Assembly (NCBI GenBank): GCA_963576735.1
Contig: OY755190.1
Coordinates: 8,115,695 to 8,179,694 of the forward strand
Direction: 5' to 3'
DNA: 64,000 nt
Source: Bedellia somnulentella
Taxonomy: Eukaryota > Arthropoda > Insecta > Lepidoptera > Bedelliidae
In this document: one piece after another, positions 44,099 to 56,582 of the stretch
How the letters are laid out: each line of letters starts with the position of its first letter
Position numbering within the stretch: position 1 is the stretch's first letter
Program-made: the position numbers and the translations under genes
The notes under the pieces: generated by a model
The model's database searches: none
What the model was told of the DNA's origin: nothing
The model's input: only the letters and a program-made list of their open reading frames with translations

Positions 44099-44675
44099 GT
44101 TATTTCTGTTATATTAGTTTTATTTGGATGGTACAAACAACTTGATCTATATTGCTCAAAACATAAATTGTGGTGATAGAATGGACCTTAGTTTTAATGT
44201 TTTATTTAGTCATTTAAGATGGGGGAAAACTTTTTGAAGAAATTTCCTGCTTTAATTTTTACTTCAAAGTCTCCTAAAATTATATGATATGTATAGGCTA
44301 ATGCTTATCATTTATTTATTTATTTAAACACTTTATTGCATACACAAAAACACACAAACAGTATATTACACAATAGTTACAACAGTACATGTACACAAAG
44401 GCGGACTTATCGCCTTAACGCGATTTCTTCCAGTCAACCTTTATGGTGAGGAACAAATTAGACAACTCTTTAAAACATTATGGTCAAGTATATATGAAAC
44501 TTAAATAGAACTTGACTAAACATAACTTATTTACAACCTGTATATTAATTATATATATAATAATTATTATATCAAATATACTATACAATATCTTAATAAA
44601 TATACATGTATATACATACTTATATAATATAATATAATAAATACAAATAAATACATATACCTAACTTTATAAAAT

Positions 44676-47600
44676 CTACCAACCTAAGGTTTTAAAAAAA
44701 TGGGATTTCAGTTTATTTTTAAATATATTTAGTGATGATGACAGCCGTATGTCAACTGGTAGTGAGTTCCATAAATTAACTGCTCTGGCTGCAAAGGAAT
44801 CACCATATGTAGCACTGTTATGAGAAGGTACACTCAACATCTTATTCTCCTGTGATCGCAAGGCACGGCCGTGGGAGCACAAGTATGTGAACTTGGAACG
44901 AAGATAATGGGGGGCAGCAGGATTATTAAGGGCATTATATAAAATACAGAGAATATGAGTATTCCTCCGAAGTCGAATTGGGAGCCACTTTAGTTGAGCG
45001 CGGTACTCAGAAATATGATCATATTTACGTAATCCAAAAATAAATCGGATACATAAATTCTGGAGACGTTCGAGTTTGTTAAGTAGCTCCTCTGTGAGGT
45101 CAAGATAGCTTACATCTGCGTAATCGAGAATCGGAAGCAGTAGAGACTGCGCCAGCGTAATCTTAGTGTGGTGAGGCAGGAAAAATTGCAAGCGCTTAAG
45201 TGAGTGACAGGATGCAAAGACTTTTTTACTTACGGCTTCCACTTGGGGCAACCACGAAAATGTACTGTCCATAATAACTCCCAAATTCTTGACAGAATTG
45301 ACGAAGCGAATATCAGTGCCATCATAGGTCAACTTCTTATCTAGAGCAATATTTGCTTTGTTCAACAACCTCGAACTGCCAAAAATAATTGCCTGTGACT
45401 TATCAGGATTCAGCAGAAGTCCAAACTTCTTCACCCATTTCGATATTATCTCCAGGTTATTATTTATGACATCAACTGCCGAGTTTATATCTTCCGGAAG
45501 AGCACTTGTGTAGATTTGAAGGTCGTCTGCATATAGGTGATAGAGAGAAGTAAGTTCTTTAGCTAGGATATTAATAAATAGTGAAAAAAGCAAAGGAGAA
45601 AGTACGCCGCCTTGCGGGACGCCAGCCAGTACCGGGCACCAAGCAGAGCTCTCTGCATCTGTGCGCACGCACTGCTGACGACCTTTAAGGTAAGATTCGA
45701 ACCAATTGGTGACTGTCGGAGATACGTTAAGAGATCTTAAAATGCCAAGAAGTATATCAAGATCCACAGTGTTAAATGCGTTACTGAAATCTAAAAGTGT
45801 AAGCACTGTAACTTGGTGATTTTCCATATTTAAGCGAATATCATCCGTGACCTTGATAAGAGCAGTAACAGTGCTATGACCTGTTCGGAACCCAGACTGG
45901 AAATCGTTCAGCAAGTGGTGAGTGGAAAGGAAGTTGGAAAATTGTTCGAATACGAGGCGTTCAAGAACTTTTGATAGGAATGGTTTTATCTTGTTTTATC
46001 TTCTTTTTTATGCCTTTGTCTGTTGTTGTCTGATTTTTATTTAAATTATTTAAATTTTTTAGTGTTTTTAGTGTTTAATTTTTAATGTTTTTTTTTTTAT
46101 TCTTGTGTTTACAATCATAGGTGTAAGATAAAATATTTATTTATGTATTAACGAGCATGCAGTATCTACATCAAGTAGAGTGCAAAAGAAAAACATGTCG
46201 TCAATATTGTTGTATTGTTACTTTCCAAATTTTGTACTTGGTTTTGTAGATCAATAAAAAAAAAATAAAAAAAAAAAAAAAAATGGTAGGATGGAAATTG
46301 GGCGAAATTGGGATAAGGTGGTTGGGTTAGGAACTTTAGGAATAGGGACAATGAAGGCATTCTTCCACATTCTAGGGAATGAACAAGAGAGTAGGGATAA
46401 GTTCATTAAATTTGTAATGTGTGGCAAAATTATTTCCAGAATGGGATTAATCATTAAAGTACTAACGTTGTCAGTACCTGTTGCCTTACTGGTTATATTA
46501 GAAATACATCTTTTAACGTCACGACCAGAGACCAATTTGAAAGTGAATTGTGGGCAATCAGGGGTAGGTGTAGAAACAAGATTGTTCAGAGCCTCAGCTT
46601 TACATTGATCACTAATGGTCAAGGGAGGAGTGGAGAAATGCGTATTAAGTGCATTGAGGTCTGTATCTATAGGAGAATTGGCCTGAGATTTTCCTATGCC
46701 CAGTGTTTTAAGGAATGACCATAACTGTGAGGTGTCACAATCGTCAATCGAAGTATGGATATATCGGCGTTTTGCATCTCTACACACTCTATTACAGCGA
46801 TTCCTCAGCTCCTTATATTGTTGCAAGTGCTCATCCGTCGGTTGTTTTTTATAGCAATATCGAGCATGATCCCGCTTACTCATGAGATTTTTGATTTTGT
46901 CAGTAAGCCATGGAGCAGGTAACTGTTTCACGCGGACTGAACGAAGGGGAGCGTGTTTGTCATAAAGGTCGGTCAGGAGAGTATTGAACCGTTCAACCCT
47001 TTCATCAATCTCGTCAATGCTGTCTAGTTGTGCCCAATCAACAGCTTTTGCATCTTCACATAGCTGCTGCAAGTCCATTCTCTTAAAATTACGCTGGAGA
47101 ATTGTACGCTTTTTCGGTTTGGGAGTACGGATTTTATAAGAGAGATAAAGAAGATCATGGTAGGAGAAACAGTCAGCAGTTAGTTGCCCATGATTGAGGA
47201 CGAGGTCAGGAGAAGAAACAGTTATTAGATCTAGAAGTGTAGGATCGGAGTGAAGTGGATGGTGAGTAGCATCAAGAGGCAAGATGTGGAGATTTTTTGC
47301 TGTTGTGATGGAGCATAACGCTTTTGAGCGGTGATCGTTTTTTAAAAGACATGTATTAAAGTCACCCATGACTATAGTGTTATCAAAAATAGGAGTATAT
47401 TCATCGAGAAGTTTTTCATACGTATCAAAGTAATTGACCGTCATACAAGGGCTATAGTAGACTCCAAGGAGAACCCTGCTGAAGTTGAGACGCAATTCTA
47501 AGAAGAGATGCTCAGCCTTCCCATTATATTCACTCGGAGATCTACTGACAATGGTGTAAGGAATGTGGCCCCGAAGGTATATGGCCACTCCACCGCCACC

Positions 47601-47921
47601 TTTATTCGTGCGATCGTTACGTACTAATTTAAATCCGGGTATTGGGTATATAGAGGAGTTAAGAGAGGGTTTTAACCAGGATTCAGAAACTAGAATGGCA
47701 TGTATATTGCTATTATCAAACGACGTAAGCATATCGGAATGGTGTGAAGGAATACTCTGAGCATTAATATGGACCACGTTGAATGCTTTGCGATACTTAG
47801 AAAATTCGGTATTGAGAGTAGTTGACAACGGGACATACGATATATCAAGAGAGGTGGAACCCATTGAAGAACATGATAGAAAGCTATCATCATCACTGCC
47901 GGCAGAGTCATAAATACTCAT
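44676..47921 (-). pseudogene. CR1-like endonuclease and reverse transcriptase, split by an insertion
   Basis: A Met at 47921 (MSIYDSAGSDDDSF) is preferred over the upstream Met at 47975, which precedes a hydrophobic non-conserved stretch. The N-terminal part is an apurinic-type endonuclease: VHINAQSIPSHHSDML, VSESWLKP, VMGDFNTCLL, FSYHDLLYLSY. Next comes the start of the reverse transcriptase, VPIPKVPNPTTLSQFRPISI. After the insertion, the C-terminal part (44676-45984) has LTLLDFSNAFNTVDLDIL, AGVPQGGVLSPLLF and YADDLQIY (catalytic YADD intact), then a C-terminal region ending KSHFFKTLGW. Both parts are in the same register. It would reverse-transcribe its own RNA at nicked target DNA. CR1, Kiri or Daphne clade cannot be separated by eye. 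Confidence 0.8.
45985..46281 (+). mobile_element. Poly(A) retroposon inserted in the LINE
   Basis: 297 bp, AT-rich, ending in AATAAA (46253-46258) and a poly(A) run to 46281, flanked by AATGGT (45979-45984 and 46282-46287). It lies antisense to the LINE, inside the reverse-transcriptase region. Source transcript unknown: a truncated LINE 3' end or a processed mRNA. Confidence 0.8.
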
Positions 47922-50105
47922 ATATAATATAATATAATAATAAATATTAATAAATACTAATTTCAATATGTACAACCAGGCTACTTTACTTACTAATGTA
48001 CCTAACTATTATAAATTATTTATTAAAAAATAACAATCTAAATCTGCACAGCCCTTGCAAAAGAAAAGAGCAATAAATATAAATTATACAAAGAAAACTG
48101 GGCAAGGCTATCTTTATTTTAAGGTTTTTATAAATTTCTGAACGCAGCTTAATTTGTCTATGGCTGCTCTGTGAAAAGTGAAACGTCAAAGTCAAAAATG
48201 TCATGTTGTATTAATAAATATAACAAGTTTTACTTCAAAGTGTGCACATTAATTAGACTATTGTAAAGAATATCTTTCTTTATTCTGTCTGTGCTGTGCT
48301 AAATAGATTCGATTGGTACTTGTGAAAAATAGTAACGTTCCGATGTTTTAATAGTGTTAGTAGAAAACTTCACAAATAATAAAAAAATATGTACTATTTT
48401 TAACTTATTGTTTTTTTTTAAATGATCCCCTTAGGTTGCACATAGGCATAAATCCTTAGCACCAAAACTCTTTCTCTAAACAATATTCCAAAACAAAAAC
48501 AAAATTGTATTCCCTAATGACGACGCGCACAAATTCGATTGTCAATTAGTGTTACGAAACCACGATCTCGGATACAATGCAAGACACAAACACTGTACGT
48601 ATACTGCATCGGCATACGAGTAACTTTGTACACCACTCGCTTCGCACGGCTAGTTACTGTTTCTACGATATTCACTGCCTCTTCATATTCAGTATGATTT
48701 TCTGTTCTTTTCTTTCAATAGCTGTAAGTAAGAGATAAACAATGAGAGGGTAGATTTTAAAAATTGGAGTGTTTTTCGGAATGATCACTATTACCGATTG
48801 GTTTATGTCTGTAAAGCAAGATGATACTGACTTTGATGTGAAAGCAGACTGATTTTACAAAGAGATAAAGAGTTATTGGTTCAAGGGTATGGAGTGAACT
48901 TAAGTCACATATTGCAACTGTGGATGGTAATGTCAGTAAGGGACCTTGGAGGATATTTTGACTCAAATTTATATAGAATATAATTGATAGGCGTTTTAAG
49001 TGTGAGCAATTAAAGGCATGCCTTTTTGAAGACAAATGAACGAAAATGAACGAAAATAAATCACGTATAGATATGTACATACTACACTATATACTCACGC
49101 CATTAATTCTTATGACGATCAATATTCTCTGGCTTTCCGAATGGGAACTAAAATAATGAATTTCAGGAAAGAAACATGGCATAAATGTAAAAGAAAATAT
49201 AGGAAAAATTGTCTTTGCCTACCCCAAAAAAGTGAATTAGTAGAGTCACTATAAATAAGTTTAGCAATATTATAAGAAAGTAATGTAAATGCGTAGGGTT
49301 ACCTTGGAGTTTAAGTGTTGTCAAACTATAAGAACTGCATATATTTAACTTCCTGAAAAGAGCCACAAAAGTAGCCGACAATCACAAAAACCATGGCTCA
49401 CTCAAGAATTTGCTAGTTTTACGCAAGTTTAAACTCGGTATCAACATAACTTTTTTCAACCGTTAAGATTTCAGTGCAGCGTATGAAATGACATTTTATA
49501 CTCATGCTGAAACAAGTGGGTACTACGTGTACAGGTAGTACCAGGTACAATTATCACATCAATATTTGCATAACATTAAAGGCTGCCAGACTAAAACTTT
49601 TATTTGAATAAAATAACATTGGTTTGAAATATAAAATCAAATTGAAATAAAGAAGGATTCATATTATGGATAACGAAAACTTTATACAACAGCCGGATAA
49701 ACTAAATGTGAGGGATTTTTTGTAGTTAAATTACAGTTTTACTCCAGAGTTTATAAATTTGTTATACTAGTCACTTTTTTGGGATATCAATTTCTTCCTT
49801 TTTTGCATATTTCATAAGATAAAGATTATATAATAAGATAATTTATTCACAAAAAAGTTTCTTGATACTTTCGCAGAGTTAAGAATGTTAAGTGATAACA
49901 GTACATGGGTGTCTTATTTTATCTGGTTCCTGAGGTTAGGAACGAACCTGAAGCCAGAGGAACCACTACTCTTTCAATACACATCATAGTAAGTTTAAGC
50001 TAAAACATACAATATTTTCATCGCGTACAAATATAAGGCTTGGCTCATGTGATTTATCTTTGAGGTGAGTGAAACAAAAAGCTAGAATACGCATAAAAAA
50101 TTTAG

Positions 50106-50304
50106 TTGAATGCTTTTTTTTTTGACATGAATTCCTCATGTGGGGATTATTACTCATAAATAAAAGATGTTATTAAAGGAAAGAAAAATTTCGACACTGG
50201 TGGGATTCGAACCCGAGCGACGGGGGCGTATACCCGAAGGTTGCGGGTTCGAATCCCGCCAGTGTCGAAATTTTTCTTTCCTTTAATAACATCTTTTATT
50301 TATG
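50106..50304. mobile_element. Hairpin derivative of the tRNA-like repeat
   Basis: Flanked by an 11 bp duplication AAAAAATTTAG (50095-50105 and 50305-50315); the empty site is in copy A near 43145. Arms 50155-50215 and 50244-50304 are inverse at 60 of 61 bases around a 28-base loop. Each arm carries a tRNA T-arm (GGGTTCGAATCCC), and the loop carries the GGCGTATACCCGA anticodon arm. Confidence 0.85.
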
Positions 50305-50662
50305 AAAAAATTTAGAGTTTAAAATTAAAACATTAAAAATCACTGAAAAATTTATTAAGTCTCATGTCATTGACTTAGCGAGTCCACTAAAAAACTTTAT
50401 GCGTAATGCGGTCTACAGATCAGTAAAACTATTTTTTAGAATCTCGTTTTGAACTCCCATTTAATACAAATGATTCAAATATTATTAACTAGGTTTACAA
50501 CATGGCAATTTACTTTAAAAAGTTTTTTTTTGTCATTCATAAAATAATTGTGTAATGATGTTTGCATGTGAGATGTTGACATATCTTGTTTCGCTGCTTA
50601 TGTCTTCTAGATTTTGATTTCAGGTTTACAGGGATGGTATGTCTGGAACGTAGTATTAAGCA

Positions 50663-50878
50663 TGAATAGCAGTACTTAATTTCTTCCCGTGCGTGTTCGT
50701 AGGAGTTGACTAAGGGTATTGAGGCATCTGAGATTGGAGACCCATCATAATCAAAACTTAATTTTCAATCTTCACCCCACTGAACTTCCAAAAGTGGCCG
50801 AAAAATACCTAATTCTGAAACTCCGTCTACCCTTTATAGTGATTTATAGCCGTAGGAATATGTATGCATGCATGTATG
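50663..50878 (+). mobile_element. Short RTE-derived element, degenerate
   Basis: TTCCCGTGCGTGTTCGTAGG, GATTGGAGACCCATCA, CTTCCAAAAGTGGC and TTTATAGCCGTAGGAATATG. It marks the right edge of copy B. Confidence 0.7.
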
Positions 50879-51784
50879 ATAAATAAGATGATTATGATAA
50901 ATAAGCGTTGCAGAATTAATCCTGCAAATTTATTCATGAACCGATGATAGTCTCGCCTCTGATCAAATGAGTATACAGTTTAAGCAAAGATTAGGTTCTC
51001 AATACATAGGAAGTATAACTTTGCAATACTTAGGGCAACATATAGTTTGAGCTGTGAGCAATAAATGAGAATATTTTATAACTTTTCTTGATTGTCTTGT
51101 TAGTGATTTAAACAATACCAGTATATCAACAGAACGAACAACCTTTTAATTTCAACTTCATTGTTCCCTAACAATAGGTGATAGGTCATCCTGATATTTA
51201 TTCCCTATTGTGTGGGTAATTCATTTTCCATTTCGCAAACCTTTGTACGAGATTATGCTAAATTTGATAAAGTTAATATTAATTTGGGCGTGTTAGCCCC
51301 GCCAAGTCAATGTATTTGAACAATGGATCTGCCATTACCGCAGCCCCATTAGCCTTACGCTATTATTCGGATTTACACCCCCATTATACCTGCTTGATGT
51401 CTACCCACCCTCTTCGGTAATGTTAAGACACACTAATTCGCTTAATCACCGTATACTAACGAGGTGAACTATTATATTTCAACAAGGTTTCAGGTAGCAT
51501 TGTAACCAGCGAGTTTCATTAATTTAATCGATTTCGGCTTTACTAATATTATAATAAGGAGTTTTGTCTGTGTGTTGTTGAAAATAGCAGACTCAGAAAA
51601 TGCTTAACCAGTTTCCAAACATCTTTCTCTAATAGAAAACTTAAACCTTCAGATGAAATATAAGCAACATAAAATCGCGCTAAATATCAATTGAGGTAAA
51701 CAGTGATTGTAAAACGTTATCCGTAAAAAGCCATGGTTGAGAAATATTTTTAGATAATCTTATAATGCCTCCATTATAAATATA
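50879..51784. other. No recognisable feature
   Basis: No open frames or placed repeats. Confidence 0.4.
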
Positions 51785-52292
51785 ATACATACATACATAC
51801 ATACATTACATACATATACTCACGCCATTAATTCCCATTGGGGTAGGCAGAGACTATCGATCGCCGCTTCGTACGATCCTGACAAACCTCTCTAGCTTCG
51901 TTTACATCCATCAATCTTTTCATACATGCTCTTTTGTTCTTCATACTTCGGACGCCAGCCTTTTTGAGCACACTCTCAATTTGGTCCAATGTGGTCTCAG
52001 GTGTGTTCTCCGTGGTCGTCCTATACTAACATTACCATCCACACTAGCTCTATTGATCCCTTTTACCAATTTTCTATCATCCATCCTCTCTTTGTGCCCA
52101 AACCATCTCAACATTCCTTTTTCTAGATTTCTTACAATATCATCTTTCACACCACACTTTTCACGAATAACACTATTTCTCACTAGGTCACACAATCTAA
52201 CATTACAAATTTTTCTGAGGGACCTCATCTCTACTGCATTCACTCTGCTCTCATGCTTCTTCTGCCACACCCAACATTCGCTTAAGTAAGGA
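51785..52292 (-). mobile_element. RTE, 5'-truncated copy
   Basis: About 500 bp identical in layout to 56103-56575, with CATA repeats at the 3' end. The frame codes VNAVEMRSLRKICNVRLCDL and MLRWFGHKERMDDRKLVKGI and is open over 109 codons before shifting near 51950. Truncated at the codons for the CWVWQKKHES block. Confidence 0.85.
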
Positions 52293-53494
52293 AAAAGTAG
52301 TTTTAAGTAATTTTAAACTGTCTAACATAGTTGATAGGTCTTGTTACTAACAATATGAGCCCTGTAGCTTTTAATAAAGATTTATTTTTATTATATTACT
52401 GAATAATCGTTTTTGATAAAAATAAGATGGGAAAAAAATGTGTATATACAATCAATACAAACTCAGTCTTGAATATTAATCATAATTTTTATTCAAATAT
52501 TTAAAATCAGTACCAAAACATTACAGAAAAAATATATAAACATACTCGATAACATTCATACGATTCGGAGGTAATAATTCGGTTAAATCTCTGCTTCTTT
52601 GCAACATATTCACATAAAATTCTATTCAGACACGAGAGTTGAATGGTCTGAAAAATGTGACCAATTGCCGCAGTCCGATTCAGAAAGGAAAGAAAACACC
52701 GACTATTTAAAGACTAGAATTTCATATCAATTTCTTTTATATTTTGGTTTTGGTATACTTATTTGAATAAAATTATCTTCAACATACCTTTTAAGAGCCA
52801 ATATTGGTATGTATTTTAATATAAAAATGAAGAATATCATATTTAACTGAATGATTAACTCCAGTTACAAAGTTTTTATTTTGAGTGCATCCTGTTTCTA
52901 TACATGGATAGAAGCTAAAAACCTGATCACGGCTATAATTTCAGCAAATGTATGACAATCACGGCCTCTCTATCGAACCCCTCCTAATAAGTAGCCTTCA
53001 TCATTTTTCTTTGTATTATTTTGAGCCTCCTGATTAGGTCAAACGCGAGAGGAAATGTTTTCGTATAGTAAGTAAATATTAGCATCACACACTGCCCGAA
53101 TACATTTATCTTCAGGCATTGTGGAATTTTACACATTGTTCACTATTAGTACTATTTTTCATTCTATCACACCAGCTTAAATAAATATAAAATTGGGGAT
53201 TGATGGCAATAGGATTTTACCACATTGAACAGTAATCACTTTTTGAATGATCTCGTTGTACGATACGATTTGGTAAAACAAAGGCCGGCCGGCCGGCCCA
53301 ACGACGCTAACATGTTCCTAATTTCTGGGAAATAAGAAACAATGGTATTGGTTTGCTTTATGATGTAATGGAGATGCTTGTGTGGAATATACAATACGAA
53401 CTAATTGCTGTTTTGTCCTAACGGCTGGATTTGAGATAATTTTGGACTTGAATATATAAATACTAAAATGAAAATTTATAGATACTCGTATGTT
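52293..53494. other. No recognisable feature
   Basis: A GGCCGGCCGGCCGGCC run at 53284-53299 is the only oddity. Confidence 0.4.
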
Positions 53495-53690
53495 TATAGC
53501 TAAGTGAGTGGAACAACCATAGGTATATCATAAAGGGAGCTGTGGGTTCTAATTATATGTGTGGTTAATTTATCATACAGTAGGAAAACATCTACAGGAA
53601 ACCAACATGTACTTAGTCATGCATGTGATAGTGTAGTAATATAAGACGGCTATAGGCCGGCAGGCTCACATGTTAGGGGGAATCTAAGCT
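53495..53690 (+). mobile_element. TTATG-tail SINE, degenerate
   Basis: ATAGCTAAGTGAGTGGAACA (A box) and TGTGTGGTTAATTTATCATA, GTACTTAGTCATG, ATAGGCCGGCAGG in order. No tail. Confidence 0.6.
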
Positions 53691-54052
53691 ATAAAAAATG
53701 GTTACATAAAACCTTTTTGCCTACAGTTGCAGTTAACCTGAATTTGGCAAAAAACAAAACATTACCACACCTAGGTCGTCGGTGGCTTTTTGAACGCGTT
53801 TGAATTCCAATACAATTTCATAAATCGCATTCTATTTTGCTTCACATAAAGTAGTCTATCACTTTTATATCGATAAATATCTTGACTGAATACACCGACG
53901 GCAGCGTATTGCTACTTTTATGGAGCGTAATAAAAGTAGGCAACTTTTACGAGATGTCATATCTGTTTATTTGCTTATTCATTTGACACGGTTGTTTTTG
54001 CTTATGTTTATTGTTTGCGTATGAAATTTGAAGGCCTTGAAACAATCTTGCC
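53691..54052. other. No recognisable feature
   Basis: Unique-looking, moderately CpG-containing. It precedes the small frame at 54053. Confidence 0.35.
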
Positions 54053-54169
54053 ATGGAAGAAAAGAAGTCAAAATTTATTAATTTCGTTAAAATGTGGCCG
54101 ACATTTACGAAATCAAATCTTTTGATTATTGTCTATGGCAGATTAGTTTATCATGTTATATTTTCATAA
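54053..54169 (+). CDS. Small open frame, unrecognised
   Basis: 38 codons from a good start context (GCCATGG): MEEKKSKFINFVKM, then WPTFTKSNLLIIVYG. An acidic/basic start followed by a hydrophobic run has a protein-like look, and it could be a first coding exon or a small peptide. There is no clear splice donor at its end, no recognised family and no supporting neighbour. Confidence 0.15.
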   Translation: MEEKKSKFINFVKMWPTFTKSNLLIIVYGRLVYHVIFS

Positions 54170-55002
54170 CAATAATATTTGTGTAATAATTGTCTATTTA
54201 TATAAGAGCCACCATTTACGAATAGGGAGTTAGCCAGTGGTCAACGAATTCAATGCAGGTGACGTTGAACAGCCCGTATATGGCTTTCAATAGAAGAATA
54301 TAGTTTGCTATGGAGTTTCAGGTTTACGCTTTCCAGATTGGGGGCTTTCTGGCCTTACAAATGTTTTAAATAATCCACAAATTTGTAAAATAAAAACAAT
54401 TTACCCACAGAATAATATTTTACGTTTTAAAGACAAGATGCCGAAAGAAGTGAACTAATGTCATCAAAGACTTGAAGATGAAGATGATTACAATATCAAT
54501 ATATTTAACGTTCTGCTTAACAATAATATAAATTGAAGCTAAAGTATGTATCTTATTTGTTGATTTCTGACAAATGATTTTTGATAAATTGAAGCTCATG
54601 TATTTTAAAATGAAACAAAATATTTTTATTTCAGAAACAATTATTATATCTACCGTAATATTTTATAAAATCGTTAAAAGCTCAAAGAAGCTCAATACTA
54701 GTTATTACTTTGTATTTTACAACTTTACAACATACACACTTTGTAACAAACAGAATATTGTTTGAGCAAAAACAATATATTTTTCAACATAAAAAAGTTT
54801 TCTTTCAGTCTAAAACATTTTTAATATCTGTAGCAGCAATCGCGTTCAATATTGCAATGTTGTGCAAACGGTGAATATGTAAAGTAAAACAAGCCGCAGT
54901 CTGTGAAAGCTTTCAAAGTGATGTGTGGATTTTAGTCTCACGATTCGACGGGATATTTGAATGGGCACATACACAATACACACCCTCATTTAAAATGTTC
55001 AT
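54170..55002. other. No recognisable feature
   Basis: AT-rich, nothing placed. Confidence 0.4.
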
Positions 55003-55172
55003 TGGCCGTGTAGTGCCGGCTTAGAATGTCACCACCCCTTTCTACATTTTAACTTTCTACATTTGGAAGTTGATAAGGGTATCCACTTCCAAATGTGGCT
55101 GAGGTGTTCCTAGCTCTAAAAGGCTGAAAAACCCCTTTTTAGATTTATGGCCATGAGTATATGTATGTATTT
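55003..55172 (+). mobile_element. Short RTE-derived element, internally deleted
   Basis: GGCCGTGTAGTGCCGGCTTA, CTTCCAAATGTGGCTGAGG, TTTATGGCCATGAGTATATG, TATG repeats. Confidence 0.75.
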
Positions 55173-55521
55173 AAAATGTTGTACAATAAAACAACGTGAT
55201 TGGATTCATTTTACTTTTAATGTACTCTATGGTAAAGGTTTCAACTTATAACAGATTATTGCAAGTATGTACGCAACTGCTTTTCATCAAAAATAAAATA
55301 ATATTCTGAAGTGTGTAATGTACATTTTGTGTTCTGTATGTGAGATGTGGAGTATTAATTAGAACAGTTCTTGATAATTGACATAGCTTTTTATCAGACA
55401 CTTATTCTGAAAAGGACTTAAGGAAAATTTTAATTTATACAACGTTGTACACACATATTTTTTTATTATTTGGATTTCACAGGTCGTAATTCAATTACAA
55501 GACACATTATATTATTCGATA
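55173..55521. other. No recognisable feature
   Basis: AT-rich, nothing placed. Confidence 0.4.
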
Positions 55522-55534
55522 TATTTTAAACACA

Positions 55535-55917
55535 TAACATAAACATAACATAAACATAAACGTTCACGCCGAATATCCCCGAAGGGGTTGGCAGTGGTAC
55601 TAATACTTCTGAACATCACGTGACTTTGTCACCTGGTGTTCAGAGTACCCACGTTTTGCATGGACAGTGTACTCACGTGATAGGGGGCAGGCCTATCGCC
55701 GCTTTGTACGAATACACTGTCACATGACTAAGTACAACTCAGCCATGTGGGTTTCCTCACGATGTTTTCCCTCACCGTTAACAACCATGATAAATTAACC
55801 GCACATATGTCTTAAGAAAAGACAAATTGGTGTAGGCCCGACCCAGGATTTGAACACTAGTCGCTTGCACGATAACCGAGTGTTCTACCCACTGGGCTAT
55901 CACGGTTGCTATTTGGT
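55535..55917 (-). mobile_element. TTATG-tail SINE, full length, with perfect target duplication
   Basis: Flanked by a 13 bp duplication TATTTTAAACACA (55522-55534 and 55918-55930). CATAA-rich tail, CGCCGAATATCCCCGAAGGG block, body, and head ending CACTGGGCTATCACGGTTGC. Confidence 0.95.
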
Positions 55918-56129
55918 TATTTTAAACACACACACCATTTTCACTGCACTGTCGTATTTTTACACAAAATATAGATTGTTTTCATAAGCTTTACTTTAGT
56001 GGAGTATTCTCAACTCATTTATTTTTGAGCCTATCTCCCATCGCTTCCAGATTTTTCTCGAAAATAACCATTTTGACTATATTGTTTATTGTCAGATAAT
56101 TACGTACATACATACATATTCTCACGCCG

Positions 56130-56582
56130 TTAGTTCCCATTGGGGTAGGCAGAGACTATCGATCGCCACCTTGTACGATCCTGGCAAACCTCTCTGGCTT
56201 CGTTTACATCCATCAATCTTTTCATACATGCTCTTTTATTCTTCATACTGCGGACACCTGCCTTTTTGAGCACATTTTCTATTTGATCCAAATGTGTCCT
56301 CCGAGGTCGTCCTCTACTAACATTACCTTCCACATTGGCTCGATATATCTCTTTCACCAATTTACTGTCATCCATCCTCTCTATGTGCCCAAACCATCTC
56401 AACATTCCTTTTTCTATCTTTCTTACAATATCATCTTTTACACCACACCTTTCACGAATCACATCATTCCTCACACGATCACATAACCTTACATTACACA
56501 CTTTTCTGAGGGATCTCATTTCTACTGCATTCACTCTACTTTCATGCTTCTTCTGCCACACCCAACATTCACTGCCATACAT
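56130..56582 (-). pseudogene. RTE C-terminal region
   Basis: 150 open codons: MYGSECWVWQKKHESRVNAV, LRKVCNVRLCDRVRND, MLRWFGHIERMDDSKLV, NVSRGRPRRTHLDQIENVLK, ending SAYPNGN just before the 3' block. It belongs to the same polyprotein as 56531-58297. A 4-base deletion near 56610, seen by comparison with the 13.86 kb copy, puts it out of register. Confidence 0.85.

Larger units (their letters stand above)
44312..48200 (-). mobile_element. CR1-like LINE, apparently near full length
   Basis: 3.9 kb on the minus strand. The 3' end is GCAATAAAGTGTTTAAATA followed by AAAT repeats (44312-44340). The 5' end lies at about 48200, just before the point where the duplicated sequence resumes. A short TCAT (44308-44311 and 48201-48204) may be the target duplication. 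One long endonuclease plus reverse-transcriptase frame is interrupted only by a 297 bp insertion. Copy A gives the empty site. Confidence 0.85.
44099..50670. repeat. 2.5 kb duplication, copy B (carrying two insertions)
   Basis: Same content as copy A, but split by a 3.9 kb LINE (44312-48200) and a tRNA-like hairpin element (50106-50304). Confidence 0.85.

Noticed and set aside
46290..46330. A poly-phenylalanine C-terminus of the CR1-like endonuclease frame
   Set aside because: It is the antisense reading of the poly(A) run of the inserted retroposon.
53284..53299. GGCC repeat as a regulatory or methylation site
   Set aside because: A 16-base simple repeat with no context to support a function.
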